Source: Bacteroidota bacterium (GTDB taxonomy: Bacteria > Bacteroidota > Bacteroidia > B-17B0 > Aurantibacillaceae). From it: 64,000 nucleotides of DNA. The DNA lies in contig JACCXH010000051.1 in the NCBI GenBank assembly GCA_013697245.1, positions 62,001 to 126,000 on the forward strand, read 5' to 3'. Position numbers and translations under genes: made by a program. This document shows positions 43,788 through 53,305 of the stretch, piece by piece (position 1 is the first letter of the stretch; the number at the start of each line of letters is the position of its first letter). The notes under the pieces were generated by a model, which had not been told where the DNA came from, ran no database searches, and saw only the letters and a program-made list of their open reading frames with translations.

Positions 43788-44900
43788 ATGAAATTTTTGA
43801 ATTTTTCATATTTGTTAGCGGTTGCATGTATCCTTCTCTTTTCTACATGTAAGAATGATCTTAATATCAATGCCCCTTATAAGGAAGTGCCAACAATTTA
43901 TGCGATTTTAAATCCGCAGGAAGTTATACAAATGGTGCGGGTTAATAAAGTTTTTTTGGGTGAAGGCAATGCTGCGGATATGGCAAAAATATCAGACTCA
44001 ATCAACTACCAGCCCGATGAGATCACTGTTACTTTAGAGCGTTATATTAATGGTGTAAAAAATGCTGCAACACCTACCGGCAATAAACAAATAATTACCT
44101 TTCGTGATTCTGTTATACAAGCAAATCCGGGCGCATTTAACACTACACAAAGGGTGTATGTTACTTCAGACAGGTTGTATGTTAACGGACAATATGTTTT
44201 AAAAGTTACCAATACCCGCACCAATAAAGTATTTACTGCCAGGGCAAATGCAATAGACAGCATTAAACCTAGTGGCTTTACTCCTTTTACTGCGCCGTAT
44301 TACCCGGTTCCGGCAAACTCTAACCCTAGTAATCCGGATATTTATCCTGATTACAGTACCATGAACCAAACGTATTCTCCAAAATTCTATCCAAATGAAG
44401 GAGCACTGTATTCAATGAAATTGAGATTTCATTTCTTCGATTCATTATTTGATAACAGCAAAGTTTACCGTTATGTGGATTATGATTTTGGTAACCAATA
44501 TATAAAAGATCTTAGAACCATTCAGAGTTATAAATTATTTGCTTTCGATTTTAAAGGTGTTGATCTTTTTTCTTCGATAGGATATTCTTTATCAAAAATG
44601 GGCCTTGATAATAATATCCGTGGCCGTAAAATGTATAAAATGCAGGTATTTGCCTATACAACCACACAGGAATATATTGATTATTTACAATTTACAGCTC
44701 CCTCTTTAAGCATTGCCCAATCTAAACCTATTTACTCGAACTTTGACAATCGGGATGCCATGGGTATTTTTACGTTTAGAACACGGCACTCAGTTTACAA
44801 AGAAATGTCAAGTACTTTTATTTCGACCTTTTCTTTTAACCCAAGCACCTGTATGTATAAGTTTTATACGTCAGCCCTTGTCCTGCAGGGTTGTCCCTGA
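43788..44900 (+). CDS. DUF4249 lipoprotein
   Basis: The 370-residue protein begins with a lipoprotein signal (ACILLFSTC then KNDLNINAPYKEVPTIYAIL). The start PYKEVPTIYAILNPQEVIQMVRVNKVFLGEG and a long beta-rich body ending CMYKFYTSALVLQGCP fit the DUF4249 family of Bacteroidota surface lipoproteins, often found near TonB-dependent receptors or gliding/surface genes. No transporter is adjacent here. Function is unknown. Confidence 0.75.
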   Translation: MKFLNFSYLLAVACILLFSTCKNDLNINAPYKEVPTIYAILNPQEVIQMVRVNKVFLGEGNAADMAKISDSINYQPDEITVTLERYINGVKNAATPTGNKQIITFRDSVIQANPGAFNTTQRVYVTSDRLYVNGQYVLKVTNTRTNKVFTARANAIDSIKPSGFTPFTAPYYPVPANSNPSNPDIYPDYSTMNQTYSPKFYPNEGALYSMKLRFHFFDSLFDNSKVYRYVDYDFGNQYIKDLRTIQSYKLFAFDFKGVDLFSSIGYSLSKMGLDNNIRGRKMYKMQVFAYTTTQEYIDYLQFTAPSLSIAQSKPIYSNFDNRDAMGIFTFRTRHSVYKEMSSTFISTFSFNPSTCMYKFYTSALVLQGCP

Positions 44901-45048
44901 CCTTTAGGCAAATCGGGTCTCTTTTTTACGTCATTTTGTTAGCCTTTTTTATACTTTTTGTGACAGGTTGTCGCTAATTTCCCTTATAAAGCTTTTGGCA
45001 TATTTATTGAGATTAATCCACTAAATAATACATTAAATTAATATAGAA

Positions 45049-46968
45049 ATGGGAAAAATTATAGGAATAGATCTAGGAACCACCAATAGCTGTGTTTCGG
45101 TTATGGAAGGTAATGAAGCTGTGGTTATACCAAATAACGAGGGCAAACGCACAACCCCGTCTGTTGTTGCATTTGTAGAAGGTGGCGAACGTAAAGTGGG
45201 AGACCCGGCAAAACGCCAGGCAATTACAAACCCACGTAAAACCGTTTATTCAATTAAGCGTTTTATGGGCCATACTTTTGACGAGATAACAAGTGAGGCA
45301 GCCCGTATGCCATATAAAGTAATAAAAGGCGACAATAATACACCACGTGTAGAAATTGATGACCGTAAATATACACCTCAGGAAATTTCAGCAATCATTT
45401 TGCAAAAAATGAAAAAAACTGCCGAAGATTTTTTAGGTACAGAAGTAACAGAAGCAGTAATTACAGTACCCGCATACTTTAACGATGCGCAACGCCAGGC
45501 TACAAAAGAAGCCGGTGAAATTGCAGGTTTAAAAGTAAAACGTATCATTAACGAACCTACCGCTGCTGCTTTAGCTTACGGTATGGATAAAAAAGGAAAA
45601 GACATTAAATTAGTGGTGTTTGATTGTGGTGGAGGAACGCATGACGTGTCTGTTTTAGAATTAGGCGATGGTGTGTTTGAAGTAAAATCTACTGATGGTG
45701 ATACACACTTAGGTGGTGACGATTTTGATCAAGTAATTATTGATTGGTTAGCTGACGAATTTAAGAAAGATGAAGGCTTAGACTTACGTCAGGATCCAAT
45801 GGCTTTGCAACGTTTAAAAGAAGCTGCAGAAAAAGCAAAAATAGAATTATCAAGTTCAACCAGCACCGAAATTAATTTGCCATACATTATGCCGGTTAAT
45901 GGTATACCAAAACATTTGGTAAAAAACTTAACCCGTGCAAAATTCGAATCTTTAGCAGATAGTTTAATTCAACGTACTATTGAACCTTGCAGATCAGCAT
46001 TAAAAAATGCTGGCCTATCAACTTCAGAAGTAGATGAAATTATTTTAGTAGGAGGTTCAACACGTATACCTGCTGTGCAAGCTGCTGTAGAAAAATTCTT
46101 CGGCAAATCGCCAAACAAAGGTGTTAACCCTGATGAAGTGGTTGCTTTAGGTGCAGCAATACAAGGTGGTGTTTTAACCGGCGAAGTAAAAGATGTGTTG
46201 TTGTTAGATGTTACACCTTTATCATTAGGTATCGAAACAATGGGTGGTGTATTCACAAAATTAATTGAGTCGAACACAACCATACCAACAAAAAAATCGC
46301 AGGATTTTAGTACTGCTGCAGATAACCAACCTTCTGTACAGATTGTGGTGTATCAAGGTGAGCGCCCGATGGCACGTGATAACCGTAAGTTAGGTGAATT
46401 TAACTTAGATGGTTTACCACCTGCACAACGCGGTGTACCGCAAATTGAAGTTACTTTTGATATTGACGCCAATGGTATCTTAAATGTTAGCGCAAAAGAT
46501 AAAGCAACCGGTAAATCGCATAACATCCGTATTGAAGCTAAGAGTGGTTTAAGTCAGGAAGAGATAGAAAAAATGAAACGCGAAGCAGAAGCAAACGCCG
46601 ATTCAGATAAAAAAGCGAAAGAAGAAGTGGATAAATTGAACGAAGCAGATGCAATGATCTTTCAAACAGAAAAACAATTAAAAGAGTTTGGCGATAAAAT
46701 TCCTGCAGAGAAAAAAGCACCGATCGAAAATGCCTTAACAGAATTAAAAGCGGCACATGCATCAAAAGATGTAGAAAAAGTAACTACTGCTTTAGCTAGT
46801 ATAAATACATTATGGGCTGCCGCCAGCGAAGATATGTACAAAGCGCAGCAAAACGCAGGTGCAAACCAACAAAACAATACAGATCCAAATAACAATGGTG
46901 CACAAACAGACGCTAATAAAAGTAGCGGCGAAAATGTAACCGATGTTGATTTTGAAGAAGTAAAATAA
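45049..46968 (+). CDS. dnaK: chaperone DnaK (Hsp70)
   Basis: The 639-residue Hsp70 begins [20 protein letters not shown]. The ATPase domain includes [17 protein letters not shown] and [13 protein letters not shown]; the substrate domain includes [20 protein letters not shown]; the lid ends in a Gln/Asn-rich tail and [11 protein letters not shown], the terminal EEVK-type motif. Length is standard. DnaJ and GrpE genes are not adjacent. A short inverted repeat (GACA-GGT-TGTC) lies upstream at about 44960; no CIRCE element is visible. The secG gene follows by 16 bases and may be on the same transcript. Confidence 0.98.
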   Translation: MGKIIGIDLGTTNSCVSVMEGNEAVVIPNNEGKRTTPSVVAFVEGGERKVGDPAKRQAITNPRKTVYSIKRFMGHTFDEITSEAARMPYKVIKGDNNTPRVEIDDRKYTPQEISAIILQKMKKTAEDFLGTEVTEAVITVPAYFNDAQRQATKEAGEIAGLKVKRIINEPTAAALAYGMDKKGKDIKLVVFDCGGGTHDVSVLELGDGVFEVKSTDGDTHLGGDDFDQVIIDWLADEFKKDEGLDLRQDPMALQRLKEAAEKAKIELSSSTSTEINLPYIMPVNGIPKHLVKNLTRAKFESLADSLIQRTIEPCRSALKNAGLSTSEVDEIILVGGSTRIPAVQAAVEKFFGKSPNKGVNPDEVVALGAAIQGGVLTGEVKDVLLLDVTPLSLGIETMGGVFTKLIESNTTIPTKKSQDFSTAADNQPSVQIVVYQGERPMARDNRKLGEFNLDGLPPAQRGVPQIEVTFDIDANGILNVSAKDKATGKSHNIRIEAKSGLSQEEIEKMKREAEANADSDKKAKEEVDKLNEADAMIFQTEKQLKEFGDKIPAEKKAPIENALTELKAAHASKDVEKVTTALASINTLWAAASEDMYKAQQNAGANQQNNTDPNNNGAQTDANKSSGENVTDVDFEEVK

Positions 46969-46984
46969 ATTAAAAAAACTAATT

Positions 46985-47179
46985 ATGATTTTATCAATTG
47001 CATTAATACTATTTTGTTCGTTGCTGGTTGTTGCAGTTTTGGCGCAAAATTCAAAAGGTGAATTTCAAAGCAAAACAGTAAAACAAGTTGTGAGTATTCA
47101 AAAAGCAAATAGCTTTATTGAAAAAACAACATGGACCTTAGCATTATTAGTTATGGTATTTGCGATCTTAATTAAATAA
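46985..47179 (+). CDS. secG: preprotein translocase subunit SecG (short form)
   Basis: The 64-residue protein has two hydrophobic helices with SecG landmarks: ILFCSLLVVAVLAQNSKG at the end of helix 1 (SecG has LVxVQxSKGGG) and SIQKANSFIEKTTWTLALLVMVFAIL for helix 2 (SecG has RxTxFLEKATWxLA). The glycine-rich cytosolic loop found in most SecG proteins is shortened to EFQSKTVKQVV. It follows dnaK closely and is ended by a hairpin terminator. With secDF and secA in the same window, the identity is quite convincing. Confidence 0.82.
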   Translation: MILSIALILFCSLLVVAVLAQNSKGEFQSKTVKQVVSIQKANSFIEKTTWTLALLVMVFAILIK

Positions 47180-47195
47180 GTTTAAAGTTTAATAC

Positions 47196-47233
47196 AAAAA
47201 AGATCCCTTTGGCGAAAGCTGAGGGGATTTTTG
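47196..47233 (+). terminator. intrinsic terminator after secG
   Basis: ATCCC at 47203-47207 pairs with GGGAT at 47224-47228, extended by A/T pairs, with an inner GGC-GAAA-GCT loop, and is followed by TTTTTG. It lies about 20 bases after the secG stop. Confidence 0.75.
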
Positions 47234-47260
47234 TTTAGTTTAACTTCAAGAATTATTTTC

Positions 47261-47268
47261 TATATTTG
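47261..47268 (+). promoter_or_regulatory. -7 element of the redoxin-phosphatase gene
   Basis: TATATTTG exactly fits TAnnTTTG and lies 9 bases before the start codon at 47278, implying a very short leader. TTTAAC about 20 bases upstream is a weak -33 match. Confidence 0.45.
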
Positions 47269-47277
47269 AATAGATAA

Positions 47278-49602
47278 ATGAAAAAGATCCACCCCAGTAC
47301 TACCTTAGCCGTTGTTTTTAATATTGGCTCCATTATATGCCTGGCTTTGGGTTATACTTTACCGGCTTCCATACTATCCTTGTTGGCCTATTTTGCTTCC
47401 ATTAAAGAGGTCTCAAAATATACCAGCTGGTATCAATTTATTACTGTTTTTGTTTCTGCACTTTTAATTGGGACTTCTTTAGATCTACCATATAACCATT
47501 TTCCTTTCTTAACAATTGCACTATTAATTGCCGGCTTTGGTTCTATTTTACGGATCGTGTTCTTTACCACTTTTTCTTATACCGGTTATTCCTGGTTCGA
47601 GCCTTTAATGGTTGTATTAGGTTCTTGTGTTTACATTCTTGGTAATATATTTGTTTCATACGGTTGGCAGGGTTACGCATTTCCGCTACCCATATTATTA
47701 TTTGGTGCATTATTAGGTTGGGGAATTATAAAAGATAAAAAACAATTAAAGATCCATTCGGGTGGTTACCGCGTACAAATTGGCAAGCCGGCAAATGAGT
47801 TTGCTTTGCCCGATCAAAATGGAGAATTAGTAAAGCTCTCTGACTTTAAAGATAAACGACATTTATTATTGATCTTTGTGAGGGGCGATTGGTGCCCGGG
47901 TTGCCACATGATGTTGCGCACCTACGAAAAGAACAATGCTAAATTTCAGGAAAAGAATATTTTGGTAATGGCTATTGGCCCCGATCCGGTTGGTGTTAAT
48001 CGCGGTATGGTAGAGAAATTAGGCTTGGATTTTAAAGTGCTTGCTGATGAAGGGCAACGTACTGCTATGGTATATGGCGTTCAGTTAAAAGAATATGATA
48101 ATGATTTTGCTGAAAAATACGAAGAAGGCATTCCATTACCCGCTTCTTTTTTAATTGATAAGACCGGTGTTGTGCGCTATGTTTCACGTCCGGATAAAGT
48201 AGGGGAGTTCTTAAATCCTTCTTTAATTTTCCCGATCATTGAAGAGTTAGACGGAAAGTATAAAACGTCTAAAGATATATTAAAGGAAAATGAGGCGTTA
48301 AAAGACACTTCTTTTAAAAAAACATCTACAAGCGAAGAGTCAAAAAATCAAGAAGAGACTATTGATTCATTAAAAAAACAATTAAGTAATTACGAAAGTA
48401 TTATCGACCAGGCTAATGATGCTATGATGGTAATTGATATTGTGGATGGAAAGATCCACCAAAGCAATCCCAGCGCAGGTAAATTATTAGAATATAACAA
48501 AGAAGAATTAGAAAAACTTTCGTTATTTGATCTTCATCCAAAAGAGTTTCTCGAAAAAAGCTCAAGTATTGTAGCTGATGTATGGGAAAAAGGTGGTTTA
48601 ATTTATAAAGACATTCCTTTTAAAACCAAATCAGGAAATTTAATTCCTGTTGAGTGCTCTGCTAAAGTTGCGCCTTTTGCGGGTCGTCCGGCAATTGTAA
48701 TTTACGCGCGTGATATAACAGAACGGTTACGATTAGAAAAGGAGATCAATGAACAACGAAAAGAGATAGATGAAAAGAATAAAGATATTTCTGATAGTAT
48801 CGAATATTCAAAACGTATTCAGCAATCTATTTTTATTGAAAAAGATAAATTAAAACAATATGCGCCTGATTCTTTCATATTTTTTAAACCACGCGATGTA
48901 GTAAGCGGTGATTTTTATTGGTTCACGAATTACGATATAAAAGAAGATCTTCATTCTACCGACGGTTACCATTATAAGGCCGGAACAAATATTTTAGTAA
49001 TAGCTGCTGTAGATTGCACGGGGCATGGCGTTCCGGGCGCCTTTATGAGTATCATTGGCAATACCTTATTAAATCAAACCTTAAATAATCTGGCTGTTGA
49101 TTCGGCGGGCAAAGCTTTGGATTATGTGAATTGGGAATTGAAGAAAAGTTTAAATAAAAATAATAACGAAACGCCATTGCGCGACGGAATGGATATGGCG
49201 CTTTGCTGTATTGATATTAAAGGTATGCGTTTGGAATATGCTGGTGCAAATAACCCTGTATACATTGTAAGAAATAAAGAGTTGATTGAGTTTAAAGCAG
49301 ATAAACAACCCATCACAGCGTCTATGGATTCGGTAGCAAAACCTTTTACCAATAAATTATTCGACCTTCAAAAAGGCGATATCATTTATTTATTTACCGA
49401 TGGTTATGCTGATCAGTTTGGTGGTTCAAATATTGAAAATGGCGGAAAGAAATTTTTATACAAACGCTTTAAAGAAACTTTGATAGATATGCACGACCAA
49501 ACAATGGAAGAACAAAAAACCACTTTGTATAATACTTTCGAAAAATGGCGTGGTTCTCTATCGCAGGTAGATGATGTGCTTGTTATTGGCATTAAAATTT
49601 AA
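47278..49602 (+). CDS. membrane redoxin-PAS-SpoIIE phosphatase fusion
   Basis: The 774-residue protein joins four parts. Residues 1-152 hold five or six membrane helices. Residues 165-320 are a thioredoxin-like peroxiredoxin domain (GKPANEFALPDQNGELVKLS, WCPGC at 205-209, PASFLIDKTGVVRYV). After a coiled coil comes a PAS domain at about 375-485 (YESIIDQANDAMMVIDI, DITERLRLE). A second coiled coil leads to a SpoIIE/PP2C phosphatase at 525-774 (FKPRDVVSGDFYWF, AVDCTGHGVPGAFMS, LFTDGYADQFGG). It probably senses redox state or a ligand and dephosphorylates a Ser/Thr target such as an anti-sigma antagonist. The redoxin input fused to SpoIIE is unusual. Confidence 0.88.
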   Translation: MKKIHPSTTLAVVFNIGSIICLALGYTLPASILSLLAYFASIKEVSKYTSWYQFITVFVSALLIGTSLDLPYNHFPFLTIALLIAGFGSILRIVFFTTFSYTGYSWFEPLMVVLGSCVYILGNIFVSYGWQGYAFPLPILLFGALLGWGIIKDKKQLKIHSGGYRVQIGKPANEFALPDQNGELVKLSDFKDKRHLLLIFVRGDWCPGCHMMLRTYEKNNAKFQEKNILVMAIGPDPVGVNRGMVEKLGLDFKVLADEGQRTAMVYGVQLKEYDNDFAEKYEEGIPLPASFLIDKTGVVRYVSRPDKVGEFLNPSLIFPIIEELDGKYKTSKDILKENEALKDTSFKKTSTSEESKNQEETIDSLKKQLSNYESIIDQANDAMMVIDIVDGKIHQSNPSAGKLLEYNKEELEKLSLFDLHPKEFLEKSSSIVADVWEKGGLIYKDIPFKTKSGNLIPVECSAKVAPFAGRPAIVIYARDITERLRLEKEINEQRKEIDEKNKDISDSIEYSKRIQQSIFIEKDKLKQYAPDSFIFFKPRDVVSGDFYWFTNYDIKEDLHSTDGYHYKAGTNILVIAAVDCTGHGVPGAFMSIIGNTLLNQTLNNLAVDSAGKALDYVNWELKKSLNKNNNETPLRDGMDMALCCIDIKGMRLEYAGANNPVYIVRNKELIEFKADKQPITASMDSVAKPFTNKLFDLQKGDIIYLFTDGYADQFGGSNIENGGKKFLYKRFKETLIDMHDQTMEEQKTTLYNTFEKWRGSLSQVDDVLVIGIKI

Positions 49603-49608
49603 GATCTC

Positions 49609-50949
49609 TTGAAAGAAAAACTCCCAATTGGTAAACAAATTGCTTATGCTTTTGGCATGATGGGTTGGAGTATTATGATCAACCTTATAGGCGTAATTTT
49701 AATTTATTTATATATCCCGCCGGATAATAGTGGTTTACCTAAATTTATTACGCAGGTTGCTATATTAGGTGTATTTAATGTTATAGCTATTGTTACCTCA
49801 AGCACAAGATTGATAGATGCTGTGTATGACCCTTTAATTGCACAATTCAGCGATAGTAGCAAAAACCCTAAAGGTAGAAGGATCCCCTTAATGAAACTGG
49901 CCATTATTCCGTCTCTTATTTTTTGTTGCCTGGTTTTTTACCCCTTGCGTGACGAAGAATGTACTTTAAATATTGTTTGGTTGGTTTTTATGCTAATAGG
50001 CTTTTATGTTTCTTCTACAACTTATATTATTCCTTACAATGCTTTATTGCCTGAATTGGCGCCTACCTCAGAAGATAAAGTACGTTTGGCTACCTGGCAA
50101 TCTGTTGGTTATGTATTTGGAATAGGAATTGCTTCTAATGCATTTAATTTAACGGAAGTTATGCAACATAGTTTTGGTGTAGATTCAAAAATTCATGCTT
50201 TGCAAATAACAATTTTTTTATTCGCTGTGTTAGCAGCAATTTTTATGTTAATAACAGTTTTAACGATTGATGAAAAAAAATACTGCACCTCTGTTCCAAG
50301 TTCTGTTCCTTTAAAGCAAGCTTTGATCCAAACATTAAGCAATAAGAACTTTCTGTTCTTTATTGTGGCAGATTTCTCTTATTTTATCTCTATCACACTT
50401 ATCACTTCGGGGTTAATGTTTTTTGTAAAAGTTCTTTTGCAGTTACCGGAAAGTATTGGGAATAAATTAATGATCACAATGGTTTTGGTGTCTTTTATTT
50501 TTTATCCTGTTACAAACTGGGCGGCAAAAAAAGTGGGTAAGAAAAAAATAGTTATTGGTTCTTTAATACTGCTTAGCTGTATTTTTCTTGGGATCTTTAT
50601 GTTGGGAAAATTTGCCGTAAATGCTGAAGTTCAGATCTTTTCCTTGATCGCTTTGGCAGCAATTCCACTAGCATCACTTAATATTTTACCGGTTGCTATT
50701 TTGGCCGAAGTTATTGAAAAAGATAGCCGGGAAACAAAACAAAACAAAGAAGCTATTTACTTTGCAGTACGTTATTTTTTTGTAAAGATCTCGCAAACAG
50801 TGGGCATTGCCTTATTTTCAATGTCGCTGTTATATGGTAAAGATGTTGGAAATGATTTAGGGATCCGTTTAAATGGAATTCTTGGTTTTGTATTATGCCT
50901 TTTAGCAGCAATAATTTTTACGAAGTTTAAGGAAAATAAAACTATTTAA
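49609..50949 (+). CDS. MFS_2/GPH-type membrane transporter
   Basis: The 446-residue protein starts at a TTG 6 bases after the phosphatase gene's stop. It has about twelve hydrophobic helices and MFS_2 landmarks: SSTRLIDAVYDPLIAQFSD, KGRRIPLMKLA, YVSSTTYIIPYNALLPELAP and YFAVRYFFVKISQ. The family includes melibiose-type sugar symporters and MFSD2A-like lysolipid transporters. It is convergent with the lipid-modification operon, so a lipid substrate is an attractive guess, but sugar transport cannot be excluded. Confidence 0.85.
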   Translation: MKEKLPIGKQIAYAFGMMGWSIMINLIGVILIYLYIPPDNSGLPKFITQVAILGVFNVIAIVTSSTRLIDAVYDPLIAQFSDSSKNPKGRRIPLMKLAIIPSLIFCCLVFYPLRDEECTLNIVWLVFMLIGFYVSSTTYIIPYNALLPELAPTSEDKVRLATWQSVGYVFGIGIASNAFNLTEVMQHSFGVDSKIHALQITIFLFAVLAAIFMLITVLTIDEKKYCTSVPSSVPLKQALIQTLSNKNFLFFIVADFSYFISITLITSGLMFFVKVLLQLPESIGNKLMITMVLVSFIFYPVTNWAAKKVGKKKIVIGSLILLSCIFLGIFMLGKFAVNAEVQIFSLIALAAIPLASLNILPVAILAEVIEKDSRETKQNKEAIYFAVRYFFVKISQTVGIALFSMSLLYGKDVGNDLGIRLNGILGFVLCLLAAIIFTKFKENKTI

Positions 50950-51000
50950 GGTCTAAAAGCTAATATTTCGTACCATAAGTACGATATATTTCAGATTAAT

Positions 51001-52239
51001 TTACCGTCCCGTATTATTCGGTCTTGTATAAACCAATTGCATCACATTAATGTTGCGCATAGCAAAAGCTGCTTCGCAATAACACAAATAATAATTCCAT
51101 TTACGGATAAAATAATCGTCAAATTCTAGTGCTTTAACTTTATCAATATTTTTATTGAATTCCTGGTGCCAGATCTTTAAGGTGTGCGCGTAATCTAAAC
51201 CAATATCTTTTAGATCAACTAAGGTGAGATCGCAGGTCTCGTTAATAGACTTGTTTATAGCCGCTACCGAAGGCAATAAAGAGCCCGGGAAAATATGTTT
51301 CTGGATCCAATCTACGCCATTCTTTAAACTTTCAAAACGTGAATCAGGACAAGTAATTACCTGGATCGCAAAAATGCCGTTCTTCTTTAAAAGATCGCTA
51401 CATTTTTTAAAGTAGGTATTATAAAATTCAGCGCCCACAGCTTCCAACATTTCAATAGATACGATCTTATCAAATTTACCAGTCATTTGCCTGTAATCCT
51501 TTATTAATACAGTTATTTTGTCGGACAGATTTTCTTTTTCAATGCTTTCTTTTGCCAGTTTATATTGTTCTTCAGATATGGTTAATGTAGTTACATTACA
51601 ACCATAGGTCTTTGCCATGTAAATAGCGTTGCCGCCCCAGCCGCTGCCAATTTCAAGCACATGATCGTGTGGTTGTAAATTTAATTGTTTGCACAAACGA
51701 TCGTATTTTGCTAACTGCGCTTCTTTTAAGGTCATGCCTTCTTTTTTAAAATAAGCAGAAGAGTAAGTCATGGTATCATCTAAAAATAACGCAAAAAACT
51801 CATTGTTGAGGTCGTAATGTGCTGAGATGTTTTTTTTAGAACCTGTAAGACTATTTGCTCTTTTTAAATGATATAATTTATTGGCAATTTTAAAAACGTT
51901 TAGAGTAAGGCTTTTTGTGTTACTGCCGGAAGCGGTAGGTGCTTTATCTACATTTAGTAAGAACCATTTGATGACATTAGTAATATTATCAGTATCCCAT
52001 TCACCATCGGTATAAGATTCTCCAAAACCAATGTCGCCATATAAAACACAGCGTTTAAAAAAATTAGGGTCATTAATTTCTATATTTGCCTGTAATTTAT
52101 TTTCTCCATTACCGATCTTAATTAAATGGCCGTTAGGCAAAGTAAGGTTAAGCGTGCCCAATTGCATTTTAGAAAGTAAATCTAAAATTACTTTCTCGTA
52201 AAATCCTTGTTTTGTTATAGTGCTAGCAGCAGTTGACAT
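51001..52239 (-). CDS. cyclopropane-fatty-acyl-phospholipid synthase family methyltransferase
   Basis: The 412-residue protein has the CFA synthase layout. The N-terminal lipid-binding part includes NPNFFKRCVLYGDIGFGESYTDGEWDT-like phrases; then DLNNEFFALFLDDTMTYSSAYF, the SAM motif VLEIGSGWGGNAIYMA, SIEMLEAVG and KHIFPGSLLPSV. CFA enzymes methylate double bonds of membrane phospholipid acyl chains. It is the last gene of a minus-strand operon with DUF1365, an FAD oxidase-like protein, a hydrolase, a CNMT-like methyltransferase and DUF1295. Whether the product is cyclopropane, methyl-branched or a furan precursor cannot be told from sequence. Confidence 0.93.
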   Translation of the reverse strand: MSTAASTITKQGFYEKVILDLLSKMQLGTLNLTLPNGHLIKIGNGENKLQANIEINDPNFFKRCVLYGDIGFGESYTDGEWDTDNITNVIKWFLLNVDKAPTASGSNTKSLTLNVFKIANKLYHLKRANSLTGSKKNISAHYDLNNEFFALFLDDTMTYSSAYFKKEGMTLKEAQLAKYDRLCKQLNLQPHDHVLEIGSGWGGNAIYMAKTYGCNVTTLTISEEQYKLAKESIEKENLSDKITVLIKDYRQMTGKFDKIVSIEMLEAVGAEFYNTYFKKCSDLLKKNGIFAIQVITCPDSRFESLKNGVDWIQKHIFPGSLLPSVAAINKSINETCDLTLVDLKDIGLDYAHTLKIWHQEFNKNIDKVKALEFDDYFIRKWNYYLCYCEAAFAMRNINVMQLVYTRPNNTGR

Positions 52240-52309
52240 TTTTCTTATTACGAATTTAAGAATATTAACCTAAAAATAGACGAATTTTCTCAGTAATCCT
52301 TACATTTTT

Positions 52310-53107
52310 TTAATCGTTTTTATATTTACGAAAAACTTCCTTTTGCAGATGTGATTTTTCGGATTTTTTGTGATAGGGTACCTTTTTAAACCACAATAGC
52401 ATGGCATTCCAATGAATTAAGGTAATTATTTTAAGCGTAATGAAGGGGAAACGGATACTATACCAAAGTAAATTTAGGTTAGTTATTGGTTTTTGAACCC
52501 CGGTTAACGTGCTTATAAAAATACGTTCACCTTCTTTAAAAGTATCTATTCTGTTATTTAATTTTTTACCCGGAACACTAAGAGTAAAATCAAAATTGGC
52601 ATCATGGTCCATAAATGGCGAAACATAAAAATATTTTTCTGTATTTAAATGAAAGATGTCGATGTTTAAATTTTCGTTCGTTAATAAATAAGGCTTCATT
52701 TCTTTAAAGGTATTGCTCACTTCGGCAATGCAGCAGATCGGTTCATTTTTTTTATCAAAACAATAATAAAAAGAGACGGGGTTAAAATTATATCCCAATA
52801 CATTTAAATTGGTAAGTAACATTATTTTTGTAGGAACAGTTTTAATGTCGTTTTGTTCAAGATAGTTTAAAATATGTTGTTTTGTTGTTTTACTTTTGTC
52901 AGGATTCTCAATTGGCAATTGTAAATGTTCATTATCTCTGAAACTAAAAAAATTGAATTTATTATGACTAAAAAAGAATAATTTCTTGCTAAGGCTTTCA
53001 ATTTCATCCAGATCGATATAGAACATAAATACATTGTAGTTGAACCTGTGGGATGTAGGTTTCATGCGATTGTGCATAACAAGAGATCTATATAAACAGC
53101 TATTCAC
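52310..53107 (-). CDS. DUF1365 protein
   Basis: The 265-residue protein starts at a GTG with NSCLYRSLVMHNRMKPTSHRFNYNVFMFYIDLDEI, and later has LTNLNVLGYNFNPVSFYYCF and EVSNTF. This is the DUF1365 pattern (YxGxVxHxRxxPxxHxFxYxxf, GyxFNPvsfyyc). The His-rich start suggests a metal or cofactor site. DUF1365 genes lie between an FAD amine-oxidase-like gene and CFA synthase in many proteobacteria, as they do here apart from the insertion of repeats. It is thought to take part in modified fatty-acid synthesis, with no proven reaction that I can name. Confidence 0.93.
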   Translation of the reverse strand: MNSCLYRSLVMHNRMKPTSHRFNYNVFMFYIDLDEIESLSKKLFFFSHNKFNFFSFRDNEHLQLPIENPDKSKTTKQHILNYLEQNDIKTVPTKIMLLTNLNVLGYNFNPVSFYYCFDKKNEPICCIAEVSNTFKEMKPYLLTNENLNIDIFHLNTEKYFYVSPFMDHDANFDFTLSVPGKKLNNRIDTFKEGERIFISTLTGVQKPITNLNLLWYSIRFPFITLKIITLIHWNAMLLWFKKVPYHKKSEKSHLQKEVFRKYKND

Positions 53108-53120
53108 TACGAAATACTAA

Positions 53121-53281
53121 TTAGTACGAATATACGAATCGAACCGCGAAGTTTTACGAATCTTAATGCTAATCTGCGAAAAGTAATTATTACGAATATA
53201 CGAATCGAACCGCCAAGCTTTACGCTATTCACTATGAATTACGAATATGTATGAATTTACGAATTGAACCGCTAAAGCTAT
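53121..53281. repeat. tandem-like TACGAATATACGAATCGAACCGC repeats
   Basis: Three degenerate units of about 37 bases start near 53121, 53188 and 53247 (spacing about 65 bases). Each contains TACGAAT heptamers followed by GAA(C/T)CGAACCGC-like sequence and AAG(C/T)TTTACG. They belong to the same heptamer family as the hairpin cluster at 3.1 kb. They lie between the DUF1365 start and a dead GxxExxY gene. Confidence 0.7.
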
Positions 53282-53305
53282 AAGGGTTTTTCGCGAAATT
53301 CAATA

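Noticed and set aside
44901-45048. CIRCE or sigma-32 type heat-shock site before dnaK
   Set aside because: No TTAGCACTC/GAGTGCTAA dyad is present. Only a weak GACA-GGT-TGTC dyad is visible, which is not enough for a named control element.
50950-51000. Bidirectional terminator between the MFS gene and the CFA gene
   Set aside because: TCGTAC-N5-GTACGA (50968-50984) has only 6-bp arms and no T-tract, too weak to list.
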